Source: Candidatus Nitrosotenuis aquarius
GTDB taxonomy: Archaea; Thermoproteota; Nitrososphaeria; Nitrososphaerales; Nitrosopumilaceae
Reading direction: 5' to 3'
Length of the DNA stretch: 64,000 bases
Assembly: GCF_002787055.1 (NCBI RefSeq)
Contig: NZ_CP024808.1
Location: 1,142,328-1,206,327, forward strand
The stretch's first letter is position 1; each line of letters starts with the position of its first letter. Below the pieces are notes generated by a model that did no database searches, was not told the origin of the DNA, and saw only the letters and a list, made by a program, of their open reading frames with translations. Positions 17,846-27,249 of this stretch are shown here, one piece after another. The position numbers and the translations under genes were made by a program.

Positions 17846-20800
17846 TTAGGAGCCATAGTCCGAGGTCAGCGTGATCGGCTTGGCAAACAATGTCCTGTAC
17901 TTTATCTTGATTTGAGTGTCCTCTGAGGCATGCGCTTCAGGTACAATGCTATCCGATTCTAGTGATACACTCCAGACTCCCTCGATTGGGTCAACTGAGG
18001 TGATGCTGAATCTCTCCAGCGGGCTGTTTTGGCCGGAATATCTTACTCTGAAGATTTGGCCGTCAATCTCGATGCTTTCTGCATTTCCTCTCTTGCCTAG
18101 AGTGGAGTGTTTTACCATGCAAGAGTCAGAATCTCCAATGACACACTTGCCGTCTGGTGATACTACTCTATAATGCAGATTTGGATTTGCATCTGATGAG
18201 TATAGCAATCCAGCTCTTGCCACTAGCTTTTGCTGCTCATCTACTATAGACTGGACATTTATCACATCAGATATGGAATATGACTTTGTAGACTTGAATG
18301 TGTTGACTGTTGTGGATCCAGTGTCAATCTCTTTGTCGTAGAGGTTTAGTCTTGCCTTGATGTCATAGCTTGTCTGTGAATCTAGTTCCGGTACGTTCCA
18401 TGCAAGGTCAATTGCAGTGATATCTTTAAAGACATATTCGCTTGATGTGAATTCTACCTTGCCATTTACTAATAACGACACTGAGCCAAAGAGTGGCTTG
18501 CCTTCATTGTATACATATGCAGATGGTCTAAGAGTTGATCCTTGTGACTTTGCAATTGGTGTGTCTAGCTCTAGTCTTGCATCTAGTGGATAGGTTGGCT
18601 TGACGCCTAGATAGTATTTTTCTGATGCTTGGATCTTTTCTTCCTGATTCACTACATGTATCCAGTAGATTATAGCTGGAGTTTGCAGGAATGTTGTTGG
18701 CAATTCTGCAGATACAATGTACGTGTTTGCAACACCAGCTAGTGGTGCAACATCCATCTTTACTGCCGCATAGTCGGTATAGTTGTTTCCGCCTGTGACT
18801 ACACGTAGTTCTGCACGTCTAAGCTCGGTTTGTGAGTCAATTATGCCTGTTACTGTGACTTTTTCGTTGCCTTGGATGTACTGGTTTACTGCAGTGGATG
18901 GCACTGGCTTGCCAGATTCTATCTGGAATTTAACATCAAAGATGTTTGGTCTGCCCTCTTCGACGACAGTATCCACACGTATTTTATCCAAGTCAGTCAT
19001 TGGGTTGATGATTATTGTGTCAGAACAACCATAGATGTTTACCAAGTATGATGTAGATGTTGCAATTCTTCCGTTGACCTGCTCTGCGGTAATTACAAAG
19101 TATTTGAGGTCTCTATTGATTGGTGCTTCATAGACATATCTGCTTACTTGGAGTATCTTGTTGTGTTCTAGGTATGGCTGGTCCTTTGCTAGTGTTGCTG
19201 AATATACCTCTCTGTCTGGGGTTCTTATCTTGACATGTGGTGGTGGGGCTTCAGAGCCATAGACACCTGCGATGATTCTGACCATGTTTCTATCACAAAC
19301 ATCGTATTGTGCTTGGTAGAGTACAATTGGGTTTGCAACTGTTCCTGGAGCACCAACTGTGCCTATAGATCCACCACTTGTTCCTCCTCCACCTCCGCTT
19401 CCACCTGCATCTCCTCCCGATGTACTTGCTCCACTTGATGTGCTTGCCTTTGTCTTTGATGATAATGCAAATTCGCTAAAGTGTGGAGTTGATAGGATTA
19501 CATCACAGCTGTTCGAGTTTACTGAAGATGGTGTTGTAATCGATATTCCAGTTTGTATCCAAGTGCTAGTTGCTCTGTTCAGAGTGTATGCAGTCATAAT
19601 TGGACATCCATTTGCATCAGATTCTACTGTGCTTGATTTTGCAACTCTCAATGTGAGTGTTGGTTTTGTAGCAAAATTGTTTTCAACACTCCAGTTGAAT
19701 CCTTTATTGCTTATTTCGTATTGATAGCTAACATCCACAAATAGATTAATGCGATCATTTGAAATTCCTGAGGTTCCAAGTGTACTTGGAATTGTTGATG
19801 CAGTTTCTACTACAAACCAATCGTTTTTGGCATTTCCAATTGAAGATGATCCATCAGCTGCATCAACTGAAAGCTGGACCAGTCCACCATAGGATGGTAA
19901 AAGAGATGTTTCTACCGGTACTACTACTGCCTGACCAGGTACGAAACCAGTCAATGGTGGAGTTGCCACAAATTGTGAAGATGTCCCTGAGGGTGCTGTT
20001 ACCATACTTGGAATTACTGATGTAGTAAATGGTGAGGTTGAAACGGTGTAATTTTGTACGCCCAAAGAATTGATGATTGTTTGGCCTGATGTCTGTGATG
20101 TAAATGAGGTACTGAGCCTAATTGATGCTTGTTTTGTGATTGCGTCACTTAGTTGACTAGTTGCATTTCCTACAGAGACAATTGGTGGCAGTTGATTTAC
20201 TGCGTTAATGGTTGTAGTAGATGAGCCATTAACTATGGTTGCACTAAATGTGCTAGTCCAAGCAGTGTAGGTAGTACTGTTTAACATTGGAGCGGTTGTA
20301 ATTACAGTTGGCGCCAATTGAGATAGTGAAGAGCTTTGTAGTGCTACTCTGAATACAGATGTTCCATGAATGTTTGTTGCATGTACTTCGTGCATGGTAC
20401 TGTTACCAAGCACATTGTATGCCGAGGGTATTATAGTCATGGTTATGTTATAGGTGCCAAGAGGTGCTTGCGAGAATCCAACTCTACCTACGGTAGAATC
20501 AAGATCATTTGAGTCATTGTCTGTTACAATGAATGCTGAGCTTCCACCATTTGGATTTGGAGATATTCTGTATGTTGCTCCGCCGATTAGTGCATTTGTT
20601 GTATTTCTTGCCTCAATTTCCCATCCTCCCTTAAATGCAATTGTATCTTTGAAGCCAAGTTTTTCTGTTAATGATTTGACTGTAGTTCTTGTTATAGTGT
20701 CTGTGAATCCTAGGTTTTCTGTTAGTCGCTTGGTTGCTGTCCTTGCGGTGTTGTCAGTAAAGCCGAGGTTCTCTGAGAGTGTCTTGGTTGCTGTCCTTGC

Positions 20801-23800
20801 GGTGTTGTCTGTGAATCCTAGGTTTTCTGAGAGGATCTTAGTTGGGGTGCGAGCTGTGTTGTCTGTGAATCCTAGGTTTTCTGTTAGTCGCTTGGTTGCT
20901 GTCCTTGCGGTGTTGTCAGTAAAGCCGAGGTTCTCTGAGAGTGTCTTGGTTGCTGTCCTTGCGGTGTTGTCTGTGAATCCTAGGTTTTCTGAGAGGATCT
21001 TAGTTGGGGTGCGAGCTGTGTTGTCTGTGAATCCTAGGTTTTCTGTTAGTCGCTTGGTTGCTGTCCTTGCGGTGTTGTCAGTAAAGCCGAGGTTCTCTGA
21101 GAGTGTCTTGGTTGCTGTCCTTGCGGTGTTGTCTGTGAATCCTAGGTTTTCTGAGAGGATCTTAGTTGGGGTGCGAGCTGTGTTGTCTGTGAATCCTAGG
21201 TTTTCTGTTAGTCGCTTGGTTTGTGTTTTTCCTGCAATGTCTTGGAAGCCAAGTTTTTCGGAGAGGGTCTTAGTTGGAGTTTTTACTATGGTGTCTTTGA
21301 AGCCAAGTTTTTCTGACAATAGCACTAGTTTTGTTTTTATTCGTTGAGTGTTGTCTTTGAGGCCAAGTTTTTCGGAGAGGGTCTTAGTTGGAGTTTTTAC
21401 TATGGTGTCTTTGAAGCCAAGTTTTTCGGAGAGGGTCTTACTTTGTGTTTTTCCTGCAATGTCTTTGAGGCCAAGTTTTTCGGAGAGGGTCTTAGTTGGA
21501 GTTTTTACTATGGTGTCTTTGAAGCCAAGTTTTTCGGAGAGAGATTTTGTCAAAGTCGTTCTTATAGTGTCTTTGAAACCTAAATTCTCTGATAAAGCAG
21601 CGTATTTTGGCTGATTCCTAAAAGCAAGAGAGTACAGATCAAATGTAGATGTTTGAGTATTAGTTGTGATACTTCCATCCCCATAGGTCGTGGCATTTAG
21701 ATTGAAGTTGATTCTAAATCCAGACAGAACGTTTACACTGTTTAGTCGTATGCCTAAGATATTTGCGTTAGAATCACCTGCATCATAGTTTGTATATAGG
21801 GACATCCATCTTCCAGTACCAGAATACGTAGCATTCGATTGTTGTGTTGCAGTACATTTAGGAGAACAGACTACGAATTCAACGTTTGTTCCAGTTCCAT
21901 CGGTTTCCCATGCAAGAATACCTCTATTCAAAGTCGGCATCCAAGCAAAGTCTGCAACTCTTGTACCTGCATTATCAACCGCATTGTCATGTCCAGCAAG
22001 ACTTGTTGGAATTGCAGTCCACGCTCGACCATCCCAATATGCCGTAGCCAAGTCAGAACCGGTATATTGCAACACGGCCATTACATCATCAGAATTCGGA
22101 TCTGCCTTTAGTGTAACCCATTGTAAGTCTAATGTGCCACTGAGAGGATCAAAGCCAGAGTGAACTGACCATGTGGATCCGTTCCATGTAGCATTGACTA
22201 TGTTTCCACTAGCACCAGAACCTGCAAGAACTATGGCATTTCCACCATCAGACTCGTACTCTACTGCCTGGCCTTCTCCCCTTGTAGCTGGATCAGTTGC
22301 AGCGTTTGTTATTTCTTGTTGATTGCCCCAGCTGTTTCCATTCCACACCCATGCATTTACATCATCATTAGTATTATCAAATCCCACCAAAGTTAACTCC
22401 TCACTGTTTGATATAGGATCTCTTGCTACATCAAGCCAGGTATATTGAACATCTGCTGCCTCTGTAGAATCATTGATGTATTGTTCTGAACCCCATGTTG
22501 TAGATCCTGCAGGAAGAATCCTATAGGCCAGATCCCTTGATGCATTAGTACTTACTAATGAATAAACGAGGATGGCATCTCCAGTGGCACTCTCAAATGC
22601 AAAATCAAATTTCTTTGCTGACACAGATGTTGCGGCTCCGATGTTATTTGTCACAGACCAGTTACTGGATGTTGTACAGTTTCCGTCACAAACATATGCA
22701 TCCAAGTTATCATCCGCGCTAGAAGTAATTAGTACTAGCCTGTTTGCAGCAGGTGAATATTTGAGCTCCACAAATTCAATATTAGATCCAGTAGTGGGAA
22801 GCTCTACCTCATTTCCCCATGTTCCTTTATTATCCGAAGTCCATGCCCTGATTTTGGGAATTGCTCTGGAAGATGCTGCACTTGATCCATATGCAATAAA
22901 TGCGTCGTCGTTTGATATTATGGGTGGATCAGCTGCGACGTACCAGTTTCTTGCCTCTGTGAATGCGACATTTTCTTGTTTGATTTCCATTTTGCCTAAT
23001 GCATATAATCTTGGGAATTCAAGCGGTATGGAATATTCGTACGAAACACTGGTCTTATTTTGATCTAGGTTTCTAGTCCAGGCGATTATCTTGGTACCGT
23101 TGATTTCTTGTACTAGTCCATCAGTAGTTACATTCAGTTGTGCTGGAACAAATTCACGAATGGTTACTTGTTGGCCCCCAACAAACGATTCAATGTCGAT
23201 TTTCACTGCAAAAGAGTTGGGATTTGTGATTGGATCGATTTTGCTTTGTGCAGTTCGGATTATGTCATATTCATAGAGTGATTTTACCGCAAAGTCAGTC
23301 TCAAATGTAGTTATTCCAGATGGCGTGGTTGCTGAGATTTCTATTTGGTGTGTTCCTTCTAAGGATGTTTGATATTTAGCATCATAAACTCCGCAATCTT
23401 CATTTGGAATAATTCCATCATGACTGGTTAGTGTTTGATTGTTCAGTAATGGATCAGTTACTATCAATGAAATATTTGCGTCACATACTGGATGTCCTTC
23501 GTTATCGAGTACAACAATTTCCAAATTGGCGATTTCACCAGGCTTGTAAATGCTCTTTTTGGTGTTTAGTGATACAAGACCCCAGGCAAATTCGCCATAC
23601 ACTACAAACTGTTGATCATCTACCTGAAGAATTGTTGCTATTTTGTATACTCCAGGAGTTATGATTTGTTCAGGATTTAGTTTAATGTTGAATTTGCCAT
23701 CTCTGAGTTTTTCGTATTTTGTACTAGTCTGTATGAGCTGTCCCTGTGGTGAATAGATCTGGGTTGTAATGGTGCTGTTGTCTTGCTGCCATATTTCATA

Positions 23801-26800
23801 CTGGACTTCTTTTACTGTTTCGGTAGTGTTGAGATATTCATTGAGATCATCTGTTCTTTCTGGCAAAACAGAATCTGTGACATTTTGGTTTATGATTGTC
23901 AAGTCATTTGAGATTTCCTTGATTTCATCCTTAAGATCCGATACCACGGTGTTGTTTTGTTTTGTTTGTACTAGTTTTTCACGCAGTTGTTTGAGTTTTT
24001 GTTTTGTCTGTACAATTTGTTCCAATACCGCGTCTTTTTCAGTTTGTTCTGCGTCGGCGAATGGCAAAAATGCCGCAATCAAGTATCCGATTGGGTCTAT
24101 TGCAGTATTGTTTTGACTTGACACAGCATCAGTAGAGTTTGCTTGTTGTTCTACTGAGGTTGTAATGTCATTTGATGTTGAATTTGTTTGCGGCAATACA
24201 ATGACGTTATTTGTGGGGTTGGTGTCAATCTGCTCACTGTTATCTGTTTCTTGTTCTTCAATAAGCTCAGCTAGTGTGTTTTCAAGTTCTGCTATCTGCA
24301 TAAGCAGGATTTCAGATTCATCATAGTATTCTAGCTGGAATTCAACTTCCTCGTTGATTAGATAACTTGGTTTTGTTTGTGTAAGTGTTGGATCTGCAAT
24401 AATGTCTACGCTGGTCTTGTTCGTATCCAGCATGATATCGGTTTGATTGACATCTTGGATTCCAGTAACATTGTATAACTTGACATAGTCTTCTGTGATG
24501 TCAATTGATTCCAGAAGATCAAGGTTGTGGTTTTGTGCAAATCTGATGTTGTACATCAGTCTGATCTCATCAGCGCTTAGTGCTCTTGGATAGACTGTTG
24601 TAGTGTCTATTATTCCTGCAAATTTGTTTTCCAGTTTTGGCTCTGAACGCAGTGTAGACTGATACGCGCCTATTATAACTTGAGAATCAGAGTCAGCGAC
24701 TCCACCCACTCTTGGTTGAATTCTATGTTCCGTTATCTCAAAGATGTCATCAAGAATTTTGTTGTTTTGTTTTGTGCCGTTCACGTACAGCATAATTTCT
24801 GTTCCATTGATAACTGCGGCCAGATGACTGGTGCTTTGAATTTCATCCAAACCAAAAATGTCAGTCCATTTGAAACCATCAAAGACGGAGAATTTTGCGA
24901 CATGTGTTGGCTCCAGAATGTTGTTTATGGATAGTACAAATGATTTTTCTTTTGATACTATGGTCATTTCGTCTGATGCTGCAGAATAATCCGGATCAAC
25001 CCATGCAGTTATGGTTAACTCATTTGTGACATTCACTTGTGGAGCTGTGATTATTTGTGTAGCGTTGGCGTTCAGTGTTCCATTGATGTTTAGTGTTCCA
25101 TTAAACGAAGTGTTGTTGAGCAGATTAATTGGAGCTAATTCAATTGTAGGGATTGTTGCATTGATTATTGGGTTTGTGAGTTTGGTAGCTAGCATTTGAT
25201 TATAAATTTGGAAGATTTGTTCTTCTGTTAGATGTTTATCATAGATTTGCAGTTCATCTATCTTGCCTGAGAATAATGCATTTCCAGTATCTACTGTTCT
25301 TGAGTCAAGAGAAGCGCCCACTATGATGTCAGCATTCGAATCTGGAATTTGTACAAACATTTCTTCTACCAATCCAGTAGTCGTGTTTAGTGACTTGATT
25401 TTTTCTGATTTTGAGAGCGTTCCATTTGTGAATATGGAAATGTCGGAGCCGTTAAATGAAGCACCTATGTGCGACCAACCGCTTCCCAACTTGTCATTTC
25501 CTTCTATGCTATGCCATTTTATGCCATCAAATATAGAAAATGATGCTATTTGTTGTGGATCAAGTATGTTGTTTAGTGTAAATTTGAATTGTCCTTCTTT
25601 TGAGATTATGGTAAATGTAGACGAGCCAGAAGTATAGTCTGGCTTGATCCATGCTGTGATAGAAAGTGATGTGGAGTTTGTTTCAGTCGTGTTTGATTTG
25701 ACAAATCCTCCGTCTAGGATGATGCCTGTTTCATTTACAAAAACGTCTCCAATCAGTTCGGAGCCATTAACAGAATCCCAAATCGGCGTTGTAGGTATGA
25801 TTGTGATATCAAATACATCATCTAGGTTCAGATTTTCGGCTAGTATGATGGTCTGAGTGGAGTTGGTGGCTGGGATGGTCTGAGTGGAGTTGGTGGCTGG
25901 GATGGTCTGAGTGGAGTTGGTGGCTGGGATGGTCTGAGTGGAGTTGGTGGCTGGGATGGTCTGAGTGGAGTTGGTGGCTGGGATGGTCTGAGTGTCTAAT
26001 TCAAGAACAGTCTCAATATTTTCAATGGCAGGCTGAGCATCAGGAATTAGTTCTAGCGGCATAACAGGTTCCAGTGTAGTCGACTCTTCAGTGTCTATAG
26101 AGGCCGGTTCTTGCGGACCAAACGAGGTGGAGGATGATCCCATAGCCTCAAGAGAATCTTGAGCCTCCTGGGCATACGCATAGTAGCTATCAGATATTGA
26201 TAGAGGAATAGTAACGGTAGACGAGAGCAGAATTACCACAAATGCAAGACAGAGAATCTGTCTGTAACTTTGAATTTTGATTTTATGATCTTCAGATCTA
26301 ATAATTAGATAACAGGCCGAAAGGGCAAAAATAAACAACACCGGTGATGTCGGATGTAGTGTTTTTTGGATTAGCTCCAACTGCGGTCCGATAATAGATA
26401 GATCATCAATATCGACAGATATGAGATTGTAAAACGAGGGTTGCAATGCAGCAACATGATTAGTTAAAGCTAATGAAATACCCCATAGAGACTCTATGTT
26501 GGTATCACGGTATACACCCATACCATCATCAGATTGCATGGGTGCATCATCAAAGGATAGATCAATTGGACCAGTATACTGTGATATACCAATAACATTG
26601 TCCAGTTGATCCTTTCTCTTACCAAAGATTCGATCAAGCAATGCAAGATTGTTTTCTTTTTTGATTAGGTGTAGTGATGTTTCACCATCTTTGGTATTTG
26701 TCATCGTCATTTTCTCCGTTACAAAAATTGTTTTTGTGATTTGAGGTTTTTTGACAATTGAAAGTGTTACTTCGTTAAATCTAAACTTAGTAGGCTTTTC

Positions 26801-26968
26801 TTCCAGGTTGATCATTGTGTTGATTGTCGGTTTTTGTGTTGAAATCACTGAATCAGAAATTTCAGTTTTTTCTTGATTAGTTATTTCAATAGAGGAATAG
26901 GCCGGGTTAAGGAATTGTATTGCAAACATTGCAAGTAATGCAGCTACCACAAGTTTTTGTCTAGTCAA
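17846..26968 (-). CDS. Giant exported/membrane repeat protein with LamG, macroglobulin-like and 18-aa repeats (3040 aa)
   Basis: The longest gene here. The N-terminus has a signal-like helix (residues 5-23). Two more hydrophobic helices at about 208-226 and 236-256 are followed by YYAYAQEAQ, which looks like a second export boundary. Then come a TQTIPATNS repeat (325-374), two LamG/concanavalin-like domains (about 430-590 and 646-812), a coiled coil (880-1040), a macroglobulin MG2-like segment with KSIYKPGE (about 1073-1230), a beta-propeller-like region (about 1356-1740), 18 units of an 18-aa repeat with LSENLGFTDN (about 1788-2106), a Gly/Ser linker (2509-2540) and Ig-like domains to the end. 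It probably sits on the cell surface. Function unknown; domain names come from reading motifs. Confidence 0.8.
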   Translation of the reverse strand: MTRQKLVVAALLAMFAIQFLNPAYSSIEITNQEKTEISDSVISTQKPTINTMINLEEKPTKFRFNEVTLSIVKKPQITKTIFVTEKMTMTNTKDGETSLHLIKKENNLALLDRIFGKRKDQLDNVIGISQYTGPIDLSFDDAPMQSDDGMGVYRDTNIESLWGISLALTNHVAALQPSFYNLISVDIDDLSIIGPQLELIQKTLHPTSPVLFIFALSACYLIIRSEDHKIKIQSYRQILCLAFVVILLSSTVTIPLSISDSYYAYAQEAQDSLEAMGSSSTSFGPQEPASIDTEESTTLEPVMPLELIPDAQPAIENIETVLELDTQTIPATNSTQTIPATNSTQTIPATNSTQTIPATNSTQTIPATNSTQTIILAENLNLDDVFDITIIPTTPIWDSVNGSELIGDVFVNETGIILDGGFVKSNTTETNSTSLSITAWIKPDYTSGSSTFTIISKEGQFKFTLNNILDPQQIASFSIFDGIKWHSIEGNDKLGSGWSHIGASFNGSDISIFTNGTLSKSEKIKSLNTTTGLVEEMFVQIPDSNADIIVGASLDSRTVDTGNALFSGKIDELQIYDKHLTEEQIFQIYNQMLATKLTNPIINATIPTIELAPINLLNNTSFNGTLNINGTLNANATQIITAPQVNVTNELTITAWVDPDYSAASDEMTIVSKEKSFVLSINNILEPTHVAKFSVFDGFKWTDIFGLDEIQSTSHLAAVINGTEIMLYVNGTKQNNKILDDIFEITEHRIQPRVGGVADSDSQVIIGAYQSTLRSEPKLENKFAGIIDTTTVYPRALSADEIRLMYNIRFAQNHNLDLLESIDITEDYVKLYNVTGIQDVNQTDIMLDTNKTSVDIIADPTLTQTKPSYLINEEVEFQLEYYDESEILLMQIAELENTLAELIEEQETDNSEQIDTNPTNNVIVLPQTNSTSNDITTSVEQQANSTDAVSSQNNTAIDPIGYLIAAFLPFADAEQTEKDAVLEQIVQTKQKLKQLREKLVQTKQNNTVVSDLKDEIKEISNDLTIINQNVTDSVLPERTDDLNEYLNTTETVKEVQYEIWQQDNSTITTQIYSPQGQLIQTSTKYEKLRDGKFNIKLNPEQIITPGVYKIATILQVDDQQFVVYGEFAWGLVSLNTKKSIYKPGEIANLEIVVLDNEGHPVCDANISLIVTDPLLNNQTLTSHDGIIPNEDCGVYDAKYQTSLEGTHQIEISATTPSGITTFETDFAVKSLYEYDIIRTAQSKIDPITNPNSFAVKIDIESFVGGQQVTIREFVPAQLNVTTDGLVQEINGTKIIAWTRNLDQNKTSVSYEYSIPLEFPRLYALGKMEIKQENVAFTEARNWYVAADPPIISNDDAFIAYGSSAASSRAIPKIRAWTSDNKGTWGNEVELPTTGSNIEFVELKYSPAANRLVLITSSADDNLDAYVCDGNCTTSSNWSVTNNIGAATSVSAKKFDFAFESATGDAILVYSLVSTNASRDLAYRILPAGSTTWGSEQYINDSTEAADVQYTWLDVARDPISNSEELTLVGFDNTNDDVNAWVWNGNSWGNQQEITNAATDPATRGEGQAVEYESDGGNAIVLAGSGASGNIVNATWNGSTWSVHSGFDPLSGTLDLQWVTLKADPNSDDVMAVLQYTGSDLATAYWDGRAWTAIPTSLAGHDNAVDNAGTRVADFAWMPTLNRGILAWETDGTGTNVEFVVCSPKCTATQQSNATYSGTGRWMSLYTNYDAGDSNANILGIRLNSVNVLSGFRINFNLNATTYGDGSITTNTQTSTFDLYSLAFRNQPKYAALSENLGFKDTIRTTLTKSLSEKLGFKDTIVKTPTKTLSEKLGLKDIAGKTQSKTLSEKLGFKDTIVKTPTKTLSEKLGLKDNTQRIKTKLVLLSEKLGFKDTIVKTPTKTLSEKLGFQDIAGKTQTKRLTENLGFTDNTARTPTKILSENLGFTDNTARTATKTLSENLGFTDNTARTATKRLTENLGFTDNTARTPTKILSENLGFTDNTARTATKTLSENLGFTDNTARTATKRLTENLGFTDNTARTPTKILSENLGFTDNTARTATKTLSENLGFTDNTARTATKRLTENLGFTDTITRTTVKSLTEKLGFKDTIAFKGGWEIEARNTTNALIGGATYRISPNPNGGSSAFIVTDNDSNDLDSTVGRVGFSQAPLGTYNITMTIIPSAYNVLGNSTMHEVHATNIHGTSVFRVALQSSSLSQLAPTVITTAPMLNSTTYTAWTSTFSATIVNGSSTTTINAVNQLPPIVSVGNATSQLSDAITKQASIRLSTSFTSQTSGQTIINSLGVQNYTVSTSPFTTSVIPSMVTAPSGTSSQFVATPPLTGFVPGQAVVVPVETSLLPSYGGLVQLSVDAADGSSSIGNAKNDWFVVETASTIPSTLGTSGISNDRINLFVDVSYQYEISNKGFNWSVENNFATKPTLTLRVAKSSTVESDANGCPIMTAYTLNRATSTWIQTGISITTPSSVNSNSCDVILSTPHFSEFALSSKTKASTSSGASTSGGDAGGSGGGGGTSGGSIGTVGAPGTVANPIVLYQAQYDVCDRNMVRIIAGVYGSEAPPPHVKIRTPDREVYSATLAKDQPYLEHNKILQVSRYVYEAPINRDLKYFVITAEQVNGRIATSTSYLVNIYGCSDTIIINPMTDLDKIRVDTVVEEGRPNIFDVKFQIESGKPVPSTAVNQYIQGNEKVTVTGIIDSQTELRRAELRVVTGGNNYTDYAAVKMDVAPLAGVANTYIVSAELPTTFLQTPAIIYWIHVVNQEEKIQASEKYYLGVKPTYPLDARLELDTPIAKSQGSTLRPSAYVYNEGKPLFGSVSLLVNGKVEFTSSEYVFKDITAIDLAWNVPELDSQTSYDIKARLNLYDKEIDTGSTTVNTFKSTKSYSISDVINVQSIVDEQQKLVARAGLLYSSDANPNLHYRVVSPDGKCVIGDSDSCMVKHSTLGKRGNAESIEIDGQIFRVRYSGQNSPLERFSITSVDPIEGVWSVSLESDSIVPEAHASEDTQIKIKYRTLFAKPITLTSDYGS
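20650..21605. repeat. 54-bp coding repeats with a 162-bp higher-order period
   Basis: Eighteen units of about 54 bp encode the 18-aa repeat LSEKLGFKDTIVKTPTKT and variants. In the part nearest the gene 3' end, three successive units (endings PTKI, ATKT, ATKR) recur as a block every 162 bp; the anchor GTTAGTCGCT is found at 20721, 20883, 21045 and 21207. The blocks look identical at DNA level, whereas the units near 21230-21600 are more diverged. Confidence 0.92.
25847..25994. repeat. 27-bp tandem repeat (five copies plus 13 bp)
   Basis: Identical 27-bp units start at 25847, 25874, 25901, 25928 and 25955, with a partial unit to 25994. They encode the Thr/Asn-rich nonapeptide TQTIPATNS, a probable glycosylated stalk because each unit has an N-x-S/T sequon (NST). 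Confidence 0.95.
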
Positions 26969-27249
26969 TTTTTACACCGCAGAAATTACTAAGTCAACAG
27001 AAAGTATCTGATGTTTTGAGAATAGCAAAAGCTGGGACAGTTTCGTCGAAATTTTCGTCAAATGATGTTGTAACATTATTAGAATAACTTTACAAAAAAT
27101 TCAGATAAGAAGTGAGGAAATTATATGCAAATGTCTCTTCCATGTTGGCAAAACACCTAACCAACACTTGCCAACATGGTTCTATCGATTAGCTACAATA
27201 AGATCGCAATTTTTTACAAAAATCTGCAACACGTAATCAAATTAGAAAA
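26969..27249. promoter_or_regulatory. AT-rich gap with a 12-bp perfect inverted repeat, upstream of the 3040-aa gene
   Basis: This 281-bp gap lies between two minus-strand genes. CCATGTTGGCAA (27140-27151) is repeated inverted as TTGCCAACATGG (27168-27179) around a 16-nt loop. Read on the minus strand, a TATA-like CATATAAT follows about 15 nt after the inverted repeat, at about 27119-27127. The inverted repeat could be an operator just before the promoter, or a hairpin ending the upstream transcript. No gene is seen in the gap. Confidence 0.55.

Noticed and set aside
20454-21347. A 297-residue open frame on the plus strand across the 54-bp repeats
   Set aside because: It is antisense to the 18-aa repeat region; the periodic, stop-free sequence is a by-product of the repeat, and the sense frame continues through 9 kb with a sensible domain order.
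20650-21605. CRISPR-like regular repeats
   Set aside because: The units are contiguous without unique spacers and keep one reading frame; they are protein repeats.
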